The notes beneath the pieces were generated by a model, which worked only from the letters and a program-made list of their open reading frames with translations, did not search any database and had not been told where the DNA came from. A stretch of 64,000 nucleotides of DNA from Oscillospiraceae bacterium (GTDB taxonomy: Bacteria > Bacillota > Clostridia > Oscillospirales > Oscillospiraceae). The stretch covers positions 47,027 through 111,026 of the forward strand of contig SVLN01000002.1 of the NCBI GenBank assembly GCA_015067925.1, in the 5' to 3' direction. The translations under genes and the position numbers were made by a program. Shown in pieces: positions 37,677 to 47,041 of the stretch (its first letter is position 1; the number at the start of each line of letters is the position of its first letter).

Positions 37677-40316
37677 TTAATCTTTATCCTTTGCGCGCAG
37701 TTCTTCCAATCGCTGCTGTAAAGCCTCGTTCTCTTCCAGACGCGTCGGCCGATCCTTACGGGAAAGATCCTGAATGACGTTTTTGATCTGTCCCAGGACC
37801 GAATCCACTTCATCCCGGAACAGGCGTGCAGAGATGCGCTCTGCGCCGTGACCAAGGATAATCAGCTGCTCAATACCGTCAGATGTAGCGACACGCACAT
37901 GCCGGCGGCCGGAAAGCCTGTAAGTGGTCTTTTCGATATACTGGTCTGCCGTTTCCGCCTGTTTGGTGTAGACCACATAAATCTCATCAAAGCGGCTGAC
38001 GGAGCCAAGATGATTCTTTACTTTGTAAGCGTCGAATACCAGAATCAGATTACACTTGCGATACGCCTGATAGTTGGCGAGAATATTCATCAGCGCTTCC
38101 CGGGCAGCATCAATATCCTGTTCTGCCAGCTGCTTCAGATCATCCCAGGCAAAGAGAATGTTGTAGCCGTCCACCAGAAGAAACTCTTCTGATGTCGCCG
38201 AAGAAGCGATATGGCGATCCAGGCGTTCGTATCTTCTGGACGATTGGGAGTAAAGCCAGTCACGACGCTGCACAGCGCCATAGGTGCGCTCAAAAATTGC
38301 TTCCAGTTCACGATCATCCGGGAAACCTGCTGCCGCTCTGCGCGCAGCAGGCGCCTGCTGGGGCGCTGCATCTTTCTTGGGTGCTTCCAGGCAGGATGGC
38401 AGATGCATATAATCGTGTACCTGATCCCAGGGCACAATAAAGCCGGCGCCATGGGCGCAGAATACAGAATCAGGCGTATTTTCCAGATCCCGCGCAGCAT
38501 CGTACTGTGCCTGCGCAACGATTTCATCCTGATTATGACAGGGTGCGTAACCCGCACTGACGCAGCTGAGTCTACCAAGGCCTCTTGTGTAAGAGGCAAC
38601 CTCAAGGGCATAGCCCTGCAGGCTCTGCACAGGCACAGTGCCGCTGAGAATGGTCATCTCATCTTCTGTTATTGGAGCGTCCACCTGGGCGCACATGCGC
38701 TGCAGATCGGTCATAGCACGGCCCATATTGGTCGTGGGTACTTCCAGGGTGAAACGGTACATCGGCTCTAACAAAAGACTTTTCGCCTTCATCAGACCCT
38801 GCCGCACCGCACGATAGGTAGACTGACGAAAATCGCCGCCCTCCGTATGCTTCAAGTGGGCTCTGCCCGCACACAGGGTGATGCGCAGATCCGTAATCGG
38901 CGCACCGACAAGTACGCCGTAGTGCTCTTTTTCTACCAGATGGGTCAATATGAGGCGCTGCCAGTTGCGATCGAGTATATCTTCGCTGAGATTGGTATCA
39001 AAAATCAGTCCGGTGCCGCGCTCCAGCGGCTGCAAGAGAAGGTGCACTTCCGCATAGTGACGCAGAGGCTCAAAATGGCCCACGCCTTCCACAACATCCG
39101 TGATGGTCTCCCGATAGACGATCTGTCCGGCGTCGAACTCCGCTGCCATCTGGAAGCGATCGCGGATGCGCTCACGCAGAACCTGCAGCTGCACCTCACC
39201 CATGAGCTGCACATGGATCTGCCCGGTGTGCTCTTCCCAGGAAATGCGTAGCATTGGGTCCTCGTCTTCCAATTCCCGCAGCTGACGCAGGGCAATGGTG
39301 GGATCCGTTCCCTCCGGCAGGATCACCCGATAGGTCAGTACAGGCTCCAGCTGAGGCGGCTCACCGCCCGGTTCAATGCCAAGACCCTGGCCCGGCCAGG
39401 TATTGGTCAAGCCCGTTACAGCGCATATAGCACCCGCCTCCAGTTCGTCGGCTAACTGAAAACGCTGACCGGAATACAGACGCAGCTGATCGGCTTTCTC
39501 GTTCCAGCGTTCGCCGTCTTTCATTCCGTTCAGAACTGTTTTGACCATCAGTTTGCCGCCGGTGATCTTCATGTGGGTGAGTCTGGCACCCTGGGCATCC
39601 CGGGATATCTTGAAAACTCTGGCGCCAAAGATTCTTGGATAATCTTTGAACAGTGTAAAGTGCTTTAACGCAGCGAGAAGCTCCTCCACCCCCTCCAGAC
39701 GGAGTGCAGAACCGAAGAAACATGGAAATACCGCCCGGCGGGATACGAGGCGGGCGATGGTATCGTTGTCAATGCTCCCGGATTCCAGATAGGCATTGAG
39801 CACATCATCCCCACAGAGAGCCAGGGCTTCATTGCGCACATCATCCTCTTGGGAGAAATCCACGCAGCGGCTGTCGAGCTGCTGCAAGGAAGTCATCAAA
39901 GCATCTCTTCCGATTCCCGGAAGATCCATCTTGTTGATAAAAAGAATTGTGGGAATCTGGTGTCTTGCCAGAAGATTCCACAGGGTTCGAGCATGGGACT
40001 GCACGCCATCCGTTCCGCTGATGACCAGAATGGCATAGTCCATCACCTGCAGCGTGCGTTCCATCTCCGTAGAAAAGTCCACATGACCCGGTGTGTCCAG
40101 AATGGTGAACTGTTTGTCGTCAAGGGGCATGATCGCCTGTTTGGAGAGGATCGTAATACCGCGCTTGCGCTCCAAATCATCTGTATCCAAAAATGCATTG
40201 CCATGGTCCACGCGGCCGAGCTTGCGCACGACTCCGCTCTGATACAGCATGGCTTCCGTCAGCGTTGTTTTGCCGGCGTCCACATGGGCCAGAATGCCCA
40301 GCGAAAGATTCTGCAT
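37677..40316 (-). CDS. Tet(M)/EF-G-like translation-factor GTPase fused to C-terminal YacP/Rae1-like NYN endoribonuclease domain
   Basis: GTPase: HVDAGKTTLTEAML, ERKRGITI, DTPGHVDF, NKMD. C-terminal ~170 aa: EEFLLVDGYNILFAWDDLK...VFDAYKVK...TADQYIEK...VATSDGIEQ. Confidence 0.9.
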   Translation of the reverse strand: MQNLSLGILAHVDAGKTTLTEAMLYQSGVVRKLGRVDHGNAFLDTDDLERKRGITILSKQAIMPLDDKQFTILDTPGHVDFSTEMERTLQVMDYAILVISGTDGVQSHARTLWNLLARHQIPTILFINKMDLPGIGRDALMTSLQQLDSRCVDFSQEDDVRNEALALCGDDVLNAYLESGSIDNDTIARLVSRRAVFPCFFGSALRLEGVEELLAALKHFTLFKDYPRIFGARVFKISRDAQGARLTHMKITGGKLMVKTVLNGMKDGERWNEKADQLRLYSGQRFQLADELEAGAICAVTGLTNTWPGQGLGIEPGGEPPQLEPVLTYRVILPEGTDPTIALRQLRELEDEDPMLRISWEEHTGQIHVQLMGEVQLQVLRERIRDRFQMAAEFDAGQIVYRETITDVVEGVGHFEPLRHYAEVHLLLQPLERGTGLIFDTNLSEDILDRNWQRLILTHLVEKEHYGVLVGAPITDLRITLCAGRAHLKHTEGGDFRQSTYRAVRQGLMKAKSLLLEPMYRFTLEVPTTNMGRAMTDLQRMCAQVDAPITEDEMTILSGTVPVQSLQGYALEVASYTRGLGRLSCVSAGYAPCHNQDEIVAQAQYDAARDLENTPDSVFCAHGAGFIVPWDQVHDYMHLPSCLEAPKKDAAPQQAPAARRAAAGFPDDRELEAIFERTYGAVQRRDWLYSQSSRRYERLDRHIASSATSEEFLLVDGYNILFAWDDLKQLAEQDIDAAREALMNILANYQAYRKCNLILVFDAYKVKNHLGSVSRFDEIYVVYTKQAETADQYIEKTTYRLSGRRHVRVATSDGIEQLIILGHGAERISARLFRDEVDSVLGQIKNVIQDLSRKDRPTRLEENEALQQRLEELRAKDKD

Positions 40317-40386
40317 ATATGGTTTCCTCCTGTGCCGGAATTCCGACAGCGCTATTGTAGCACAACTGCGGGGATTCGTCAAAAAA

Positions 40387-40413
40387 GAAGCACCCCGGGA
40401 ATCCCGGGGTGCT
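40387..40413. terminator. Hairpin between minus-strand genes
   Basis: gaagcaccccggga-atcccggggtgctt. Confidence 0.65.
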
Positions 40414-40423
40414 TTACAATGCA

Positions 40424-41674
40424 TCATTGACCTGTTTCGGCACCGTTTTCAGCACCGGATTCAGCGCCGCCGCCCACAGCCTTGCTGCAGCGGACAATGC
40501 AGCTGAGCTTCACAGTGTCGTTGATTGTGACGTGCAGGTTTGTGGTACCGCTGGTCAGAGCGGTGACAATACAGGTATCCTTGGCAACCACAATGGAGGC
40601 AATCTCCGGATTGTCAATGGTCCAAACAAAGGTATCGGTCATCAGGTTGGCGTTCTTGACCTCAACTTCCACCTGTTCACCGTTGAACATCATGGTAAAG
40701 TCGGTAATGCTCAGAGAGTAGCCGCCGGCCTGAGTATCGGTTTCAGCAGAAGAGCCGCTTTCAGACTCAGCAAACGCCAGACGGACAATGCACTCTGCGC
40801 GCTCACTGCCGCAGGTGGCAATGATCTTCACGCTGCCGTTGTTCTTGCCGTTCACAGCGGTGACCTTACCATTCTGGTTGACAGTGGCGTAAGCCTCGTC
40901 AGAAGAGGTCCAGACAATCTCTTCATCGCAGTTGGACGGATTCAGCGTCGCCTTGATGGTGAAGCTCTCACCTTTGCTGAAGAGAGTAACGTCGGTGTAG
41001 TTGAGGCTGATGCTCGTGCAGGGATACTGCGGAACCACAGGCTCGTCGGGCTCATCCGGATCGTCATCGGGATCAACGGGCGGATCCTGCTCGTCGGGAT
41101 CCACAGGAGGATCCTGGTCATCGGGATTTACGGTAGGATCATCCACCGGATCCTGATTGACATCAGGATCATCCACAGGAGGCTGATTCTCATCGGGATT
41201 GACGTCAGGCTGCTGGTTATCGTTCACGCCGGGGTTGACGTTCAGATTCTCATCGGGGATGGGATCACTCTCGTCAGGAAGCTGGGGCGTCTTATCATCC
41301 AACGGAAGAGAAACCTGATCCTCTGGATCATCCTTGCCGTCAAAGAAGCCAAGAGAATAACCGATAAACGCCAAACCGACCACCAGCGCCAGGGCCAGCA
41401 CAACGCTGATCAGCGCAGTCATCCAACGGGGCGTGGGATTGCCATCTTCTTCCTCGTTGTCTTCGATTTCTTCCTCGATCACCGGTTCGGGTTTCTGGCG
41501 TTTGGGACGCACGGGTGCAACCGGTGCAACGGGCGCTTTGGGAGCAGGCGCAGGTTCAGCCTTTTGGGGTTCGTCAGTTTCAATGATATCAGCGTAAGAG
41601 CCGCCGCACAGGGGGCAATGCTCGGTTTCAATCGGGTAGAGTGTATCACAATAAACGCATTTCTTTTGTTTCAC
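40424..41674 (-). CDS. Membrane protein: N-terminal zinc ribbon, TM, Asp/Pro-rich linker, Ig-like (BIG2-type) domains
   Basis: CVYCDTLYPIETEHCPLCGG; one TM; D/P repeat; CTSISLNYTDVTLFSKGESFTIKATLNPSNCDEEIVWTSSDEAYATVNQNGKVTAV; GTG start with SD GGAGGG. Confidence 0.75.
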   Translation of the reverse strand: MKQKKCVYCDTLYPIETEHCPLCGGSYADIIETDEPQKAEPAPAPKAPVAPVAPVRPKRQKPEPVIEEEIEDNEEEDGNPTPRWMTALISVVLALALVVGLAFIGYSLGFFDGKDDPEDQVSLPLDDKTPQLPDESDPIPDENLNVNPGVNDNQQPDVNPDENQPPVDDPDVNQDPVDDPTVNPDDQDPPVDPDEQDPPVDPDDDPDEPDEPVVPQYPCTSISLNYTDVTLFSKGESFTIKATLNPSNCDEEIVWTSSDEAYATVNQNGKVTAVNGKNNGSVKIIATCGSERAECIVRLAFAESESGSSAETDTQAGGYSLSITDFTMMFNGEQVEVEVKNANLMTDTFVWTIDNPEIASIVVAKDTCIVTALTSGTTNLHVTINDTVKLSCIVRCSKAVGGGAESGAENGAETGQ

Positions 41675-41842
41675 GCAAATCCCTCCATTCGTTGTGCTGA
41701 AACAATGCATTGGGGTAACATAATACGACGATATTCTATCACATTTTTTCCGTCCTGCCAAGTGTTCTTCCGGTGATTCCTCTATTGATTTTTTTCGAAT
41801 TCTATCATAAAATGAAACTATCTATAATTTGGAGGAATCGCT

Positions 41843-44572
41843 ATGCCTGAGCCAAAGTTTCTCTCTCCCCTGATGGATGGCCTGGAGTTCGGCGCCTGCG
41901 TTCAATCGGAAGGCTCAAAAAGCGTTTATCTGATGCGGGACACCAAGAACGGAACGGTGTATCTGCTGCGGGTATTCTGTATGCCGGAATCTGTAAAGCA
42001 GCTCGACGCTCTGGTGTTCTCCGGCGCTGTGGCTGACCGCGCAGAAGCGCTTCGTTACTATACTGATCAAATTCTCGAACTGCGCCGCACGCTGGAAACC
42101 ATCAAAGGGTTTGCGGATTTCACCGGCGTTCAGGTCCATACGGATTATCAAATTGACCAGCTTCCCGATGACCAGGGCTTTGCTGTGTATGTGCTTGCTC
42201 CGTATCTGCCCACTCTGGCCCAGCATCTTGGTATGAATGCCATGTCTATGCTTGAGGCGCTAAACCTTGGTATTGATTTGAGCGATGCGCTGTTTGCCCT
42301 TCATGAGTCCGGCTATCTTGTGCAGAATGTCTCACTGGAGAACATTTTGATCACGCCCAAAAATCAGTTTGTGCTCTCCAATCTGGCCATCGCAAACCTG
42401 GACCGATTGGAATTCGGCACCATCTCCGACGATCAGGTTTCTTCCGTTTCTGCACCGGAACTGCACGGCTTGATTCCGAGTTTCAAGCATAATTCCGATG
42501 TGTATGCTTTGGGCATGGTGCTCTATTACATCTTCAACGGCAATCACGCGCCCTTTGTGGATGAAAACACCACTCCCGCGGCTGCGCTCAAGCGCCGCAT
42601 TGAGGGCGAGGCGCTCCCGGCGCCGATGTATGCCGATTATGAACTCGGTGAAATCATTCTCAAGGCCTGTGCTTTCGCTCCAGAGGATCGTTATCAGGGG
42701 CCCGATGAGCTGAAAGCGGCCCTAACGCAGTACATGAAGCGCAATCCCGTTACCGATTCTCTGATTGTACCGCCGATCAATTCCGAACCGGATGAACTGG
42801 TGCTCGATGAGTTCGAGGACTTTGCTGAGGCAGATGCTCCTGTGAACTTTGCTTCGGCCGAAGAACTCGACGAAAGCTTTGTTGCGCATCTCTCCCCTTC
42901 TGCGGCTCCTGTTCCAGTGGAGGAGGAAGAGACCGACGAAGATGCCCTGCTGAATCAAAAGCTGGATGAGCTGATTCCGGAAGCTGCAGTTTCTGAGCCC
43001 GAAGCTGTGCAGGAACCCACCGTACAGAAGAAGCATAAGAGAAACTATCTCGTTGCTCCTATTCTTTCTGTTTGCGCAATCGTCGCTTGTGCTGCTGTGC
43101 TGCTGTTCTTGTTCCTGCGGCCGAAGCCCATCAACGTGGAATTCCTGAATACCAGCAACATTACCTCCACGCAGCTCTCTGTCTCGCTGCAGTTGGCGTC
43201 CAATGCTCAGATTCCCGTGGACGAAGAGGGCAATTCCACACTGGTAATTACCTGCTCGGATGCTTACGGAAATGTCCTGCGCCAGGCCTTCGGCGGTAAT
43301 GCAGTTACCTTCTCTGATCTGCTTCCCGGTACACAGTACACCATCGGCGTGGAAAGTACCACCGGTAAGGAGCTCACCGGCCGCACCAGCATCAACGCCA
43401 CCACAACACCGGCTGCGGTTCTCAATGCAATTACGGTTTCTGATCTGAGCGACAGCGCTGTTACCATCACCCTGGCTGTCAGCGGCCATAGTCCCGAGCA
43501 GTGGACCATTCACTGCCAGGGCGAGGGCCTGGAACCTTTGAATCATACCTTCAGCGGCAATTCCATTCAGATCTCCGGTCTGGTATCCAACACTACCTAC
43601 ACCTGCAGCTTTGAGGATCCCTCCGGCGGCCCGCTGACCGGTGAAAATACCGTTACCTTCACCACAGAACCTCGCCTGACCCTGGAATCCTTCGTCGCAA
43701 CAGAATCTACAGTTGATTCCATCCGCCTGGCATGGACCTACTCCGGTGATAAGCCGGACAGCTGGAACCTGCGATGCGAAGGCTCTGACGGTTCTGTGAT
43801 GGAAAAGACGGTGGAAGGCCTTTCCGTCAACATTGAAGATCTTGCATTTAATGTTTCCTACACCTTTACCCTGACTGCAGTCGGCATGCAGCCCACTGCC
43901 CTGTCTGTACTGCAGATCTCCACTGTCAGCACCCGAATTGCTTCCTTTGAGGCTTCCGCCGACAGTGTCAGCAGCATCACCGCAAAATGGGTGATCGAAG
44001 GCAGTGAGGATTCAAGCGAATACCTCATCAAGCTGCGTATCTCCGGAATGGATGGAGAAACCTATTATCCTGTCACGGGTAACGAGATCACCATCACGGA
44101 TCTGATCAGCCAGACCAATTACATTCTGGAACTGCTGGATGCCGCCGGCAATCCCATTACCGGTGAGAATCTCCTGTATGTACGCACGCCCGTGGCTGAA
44201 AAGTTCACCGATTATGGCTGCACAAACATCTACAGAGCACTCTATCTGGAACCCAGCAAAGAAAACTGGACCAAGGTGGATCTGAAGACCCTGCGCAAGA
44301 GCTTCTCCCCCGGCGAGGGAATCGTAATGGCCATTGAATCTATCGACGGCGTGAAGAAAGCAGATCTGGAAGTCGATGTGCAGTTTGTGATTCGCAACAG
44401 CGACAATCTGCCCGTTGCTGTTCAGAGCAGAACCACGCAATGGAACGACCTGTGGCAAGGAAAAACCATGTTTGAAACGGCCCCCAAGGCTCCCGATGAA
44501 ACGGGTAAATACACGTTGGAGCTCTACTTCAACGATCGCATGCTGACCAGCTACGAATTCACGGTTGAATAA
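41843..44572 (+). CDS. Membrane protein: N-terminal Ser/Thr kinase-like (predicted pseudokinase), TM, FN3-like repeats
   Basis: VSLENILI (HRD region), APELHG, SDVYALGMVLYYIFNG; TM YLVAPILSVCAIVACAAVLLFLFL; repeated FN3-like units. Confidence 0.82.
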   Translation: MPEPKFLSPLMDGLEFGACVQSEGSKSVYLMRDTKNGTVYLLRVFCMPESVKQLDALVFSGAVADRAEALRYYTDQILELRRTLETIKGFADFTGVQVHTDYQIDQLPDDQGFAVYVLAPYLPTLAQHLGMNAMSMLEALNLGIDLSDALFALHESGYLVQNVSLENILITPKNQFVLSNLAIANLDRLEFGTISDDQVSSVSAPELHGLIPSFKHNSDVYALGMVLYYIFNGNHAPFVDENTTPAAALKRRIEGEALPAPMYADYELGEIILKACAFAPEDRYQGPDELKAALTQYMKRNPVTDSLIVPPINSEPDELVLDEFEDFAEADAPVNFASAEELDESFVAHLSPSAAPVPVEEEETDEDALLNQKLDELIPEAAVSEPEAVQEPTVQKKHKRNYLVAPILSVCAIVACAAVLLFLFLRPKPINVEFLNTSNITSTQLSVSLQLASNAQIPVDEEGNSTLVITCSDAYGNVLRQAFGGNAVTFSDLLPGTQYTIGVESTTGKELTGRTSINATTTPAAVLNAITVSDLSDSAVTITLAVSGHSPEQWTIHCQGEGLEPLNHTFSGNSIQISGLVSNTTYTCSFEDPSGGPLTGENTVTFTTEPRLTLESFVATESTVDSIRLAWTYSGDKPDSWNLRCEGSDGSVMEKTVEGLSVNIEDLAFNVSYTFTLTAVGMQPTALSVLQISTVSTRIASFEASADSVSSITAKWVIEGSEDSSEYLIKLRISGMDGETYYPVTGNEITITDLISQTNYILELLDAAGNPITGENLLYVRTPVAEKFTDYGCTNIYRALYLEPSKENWTKVDLKTLRKSFSPGEGIVMAIESIDGVKKADLEVDVQFVIRNSDNLPVAVQSRTTQWNDLWQGKTMFETAPKAPDETGKYTLELYFNDRMLTSYEFTVE

Positions 44573-44574
44573 GA

Positions 44575-44612
44575 AAGAAGATGACGAAGTAAACGCTTCG
44601 TCATCTTTTTTC
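44575..44612 (+). terminator. Terminator after the pseudokinase gene
   Basis: aagatgacgaag-taaacg-cttcgtcatctttttt. Confidence 0.92.
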
Positions 44613-44693
44613 TCAGCAGTCAACTTGCATTTTACACAAAAAAGCTGTATAGTTTATGGCAAGAAATCCTATCTCGAAAAGGAGAAATTTACG

Positions 44694-45671
44694 ATGAAAA
44701 ATGCTGTCAAGCGCATCGGTGTTCTGACCAGTGGCGGAGACGCCCCGGGCATGAATGCGGCGGTTCGTGCCGTGGTTCGTGCGGCCCACTCCCGTGGAAT
44801 TGAGTGCATCGGCATTCGCCGCGGCTACAGTGGTCTGATCAGTGGCGATGTTCTGAGATTTGAAGATACTTCGGTCAGCCATATCATCAACCGCGGCGGT
44901 ACCATCCTGTATACCGCTCGCTGTGACGAATTCAAAACGGAGGCCGGACAGCAAAAAGCCGCCGATACCTGCAAGCTTCTTGGTCTGGATGGTCTGGTTG
45001 CCATTGGCGGCGACGGTACATTCCGCGGTGCCCAGGCACTAAGCAAGTATGGTATCAGCGTTTGCGGTATCCCCGGCACCATTGACAATGACATCCCGTG
45101 CTCTGAGTATACCATTGGCTTTGACACCGCCTGCAACACCGCCGTTGACGCCATTGACAAGCTGCGCGATACGATGCAGTCCCACGAACGCTGCAGCGTG
45201 GTAGAAGTTATGGGCCGGCACGCAGGCCATCTGGCTCTGTATGTGGGTCTGGCTTCCGGTGCAACTGCTGTGTTGGTGCCGGAGAAAAAAATCGACTTTG
45301 AAAATGACGTAGTGGAAAAGATTCGCAGCGCTCGCATCAGCGGTAAGACCCACTTTATGATCGTGGTTGCCGAGGGCGCCGGCAGTGCAGTGGACATCGC
45401 CCAGAAGATCCACGAAGCCACTTCCCTGGATCCGCGCGTTACCGTCCTGGGTCACATTCAGCGCGGCGGCACACCCACCGCGCGTGACAGAGTCTCTGCT
45501 ACCCGTATGGGCTACCACGCTGTGGAGGTCCTGGCCAAGGGTTTGACCAACCGCGTTGTCTGCAAGAAAAACGGTGCGATCACCGATATGGACATTGACG
45601 AGGGTCTTGCAATGAAAAAGACCATCAAGCAGCATGAATTCGCTGTTCTGGACGCCATGACCGGTCTTTAA
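44694..45671 (+). CDS. pfkA: ATP-dependent 6-phosphofructokinase
   Basis: GVLTSGGDAPGMNAAVR, PGTIDNDIP, EVMGRHAGHLAL. Confidence 0.96.
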   Translation: MKNAVKRIGVLTSGGDAPGMNAAVRAVVRAAHSRGIECIGIRRGYSGLISGDVLRFEDTSVSHIINRGGTILYTARCDEFKTEAGQQKAADTCKLLGLDGLVAIGGDGTFRGAQALSKYGISVCGIPGTIDNDIPCSEYTIGFDTACNTAVDAIDKLRDTMQSHERCSVVEVMGRHAGHLALYVGLASGATAVLVPEKKIDFENDVVEKIRSARISGKTHFMIVVAEGAGSAVDIAQKIHEATSLDPRVTVLGHIQRGGTPTARDRVSATRMGYHAVEVLAKGLTNRVVCKKNGAITDMDIDEGLAMKKTIKQHEFAVLDAMTGL

Positions 45672-45677
45672 ACAAAC

Positions 45678-45717
45678 AAAAACAGGCAGTATCAAAAGGA
45701 TACTGCCTGTTTTTATA
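45678..45717. terminator. Terminator after pfkA
   Basis: aaaacaggcagtatc-aaaag-gatactgcctgttttt. Confidence 0.92.
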
Positions 45718-45722
45718 TCCTG

Positions 45723-45748
45723 TCGTCCCGATTGGGACGGCTTTTTTT
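45723..45748 (+). terminator. Second tandem terminator overlapping the 3' end of xerD
   Basis: cgtccc-gatt-gggacg-gcttttttt. Confidence 0.6.
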
Positions 45749-46628
45749 ATGCACGCGGATGGAATTTCTGATAAACGGATTTAAGGTTCTGCTTCACAAG
45801 CTGCGCATAGATCTGCGTGGAAGAGATATCACTGTGCCCCAGCATCTCCTGAATAGAGCGCAAATCGGCACCATTCTCCAGAAGGTGTGCTGCAAAGCTA
45901 TGGCGAAGCGTATGCGGTGTAATATCCTTATTGATCTGAGCAGAGGCCTGGTAGTGCTTAATCAACTTCCAGAAGCCCTGACGAGACATACGCTCACCGG
46001 ACATGTTGACAAACAAAGCCGTTTCGGAGGAAGAAGCAATCATCTTCGGCCGAGCGGTTTCCATGTACTGACGAACCGCTTTCACAGCAGCAGCGTAGAG
46101 CGGAATGATCCGATCTCTGCCGCCCTGGGAGCATCGGATAAACTCCGCAACGAGATTCACATCAGAAACATCCAATGCAATCAACTCACTGACGCGAATA
46201 CCGGTTGCATACAACAGCTCCAGCATCGCTTTATCACGGAATCCCTTCAGATCCGTGCACTTCGGCTGATCAAGAAGAAGCTCGACCTCCTTGCCAGTCA
46301 GGATTTGCGGAAGTTTCTTCTCAACCTTCTGGGTTTTGATTTGATGAACAGGAGTACGATCAAGAATCCCCTGCTGAACCAGATAAGAGAAGAATGATTT
46401 CATAGACGCAAGGGCACGAGAAACCGTGGAAGCGGATTTTCCAGCATCCGTCAGGTGCTGCAGATAATCCGTAATCGAATCATTCGTAATATCACAAAGT
46501 GAAAGATCCTCACTGTCACAGTAGTCGAAAAACTGGCTCAGATCCCGCAGATAGGAAGAAACGGTGTTGGCAGAGGAATGCTTTTCATTCACAAGAAATG
46601 CGCGAAACGCATCGAGATATTGCTGCAA
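45747..46628 (-). CDS. xerD: Tyrosine recombinase XerD
   Basis: YATGIRVSELIALDVSDV, ITPHTLRHSFAAHLLENGADLRSIQEMLGHSDISSTQIYAQL. Confidence 0.94.
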   Translation of the reverse strand: MQQYLDAFRAFLVNEKHSSANTVSSYLRDLSQFFDYCDSEDLSLCDITNDSITDYLQHLTDAGKSASTVSRALASMKSFFSYLVQQGILDRTPVHQIKTQKVEKKLPQILTGKEVELLLDQPKCTDLKGFRDKAMLELLYATGIRVSELIALDVSDVNLVAEFIRCSQGGRDRIIPLYAAAVKAVRQYMETARPKMIASSSETALFVNMSGERMSRQGFWKLIKHYQASAQINKDITPHTLRHSFAAHLLENGADLRSIQEMLGHSDISSTQIYAQLVKQNLKSVYQKFHPRA

Positions 46629-47041
46629 AGATCATCACCACCTTTCGGAAAAATGGGGTCAAAGAAACTGCCGCACTTCATTTCTAAAAAAGAAAACTGT
46701 ACGGCAGGTAGGAAACACAATTCTGTATTACGGTTACCGGAGGTCTTCGATTAAGAACGTGTTTACTATACCGCAAAAATGCTGAAATTTCAATGAACTT
46801 TTCGCCATTCGATTCTTTTTGTGGATTATGCTAAAATCTTATGTAAATCGCGTTATGTCAACCTCGTAAACCCAGCGATGATACATCCTCACTTAGCGTC
46901 AGGCAACTACAAGATGTAGTTTCCTTATTTCTGCAAAATTGGAAAATCTAGCTTTCAATCACAATCGTGGCACACGTTGTGCAGTTCGACGATGGCTTGG
47001 CGTTGCGTCGCCATTTTGTTCGATTTCGGCATTTTGCACAA

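Noticed and set aside
37677-40316. Functional tetracycline-resistance gene
   Set aside because: Family resemblance only; the domain IV loop motif of Tet(M) is not visible and a nuclease domain is fused, so resistance cannot be claimed
22191-46628. Two Xer-type recombinases as evidence of a mobile element
   Set aside because: A XerC/XerD pair is normal for Firmicutes chromosomes
46909-46925. AACTACA-AGA-TGTAGTT palindrome as a CopY/BlaI-type operator
   Set aside because: The cop box needs TACA-N2-TGTA, here the spacer is 3 nt, and no copper or beta-lactam gene is adjacent
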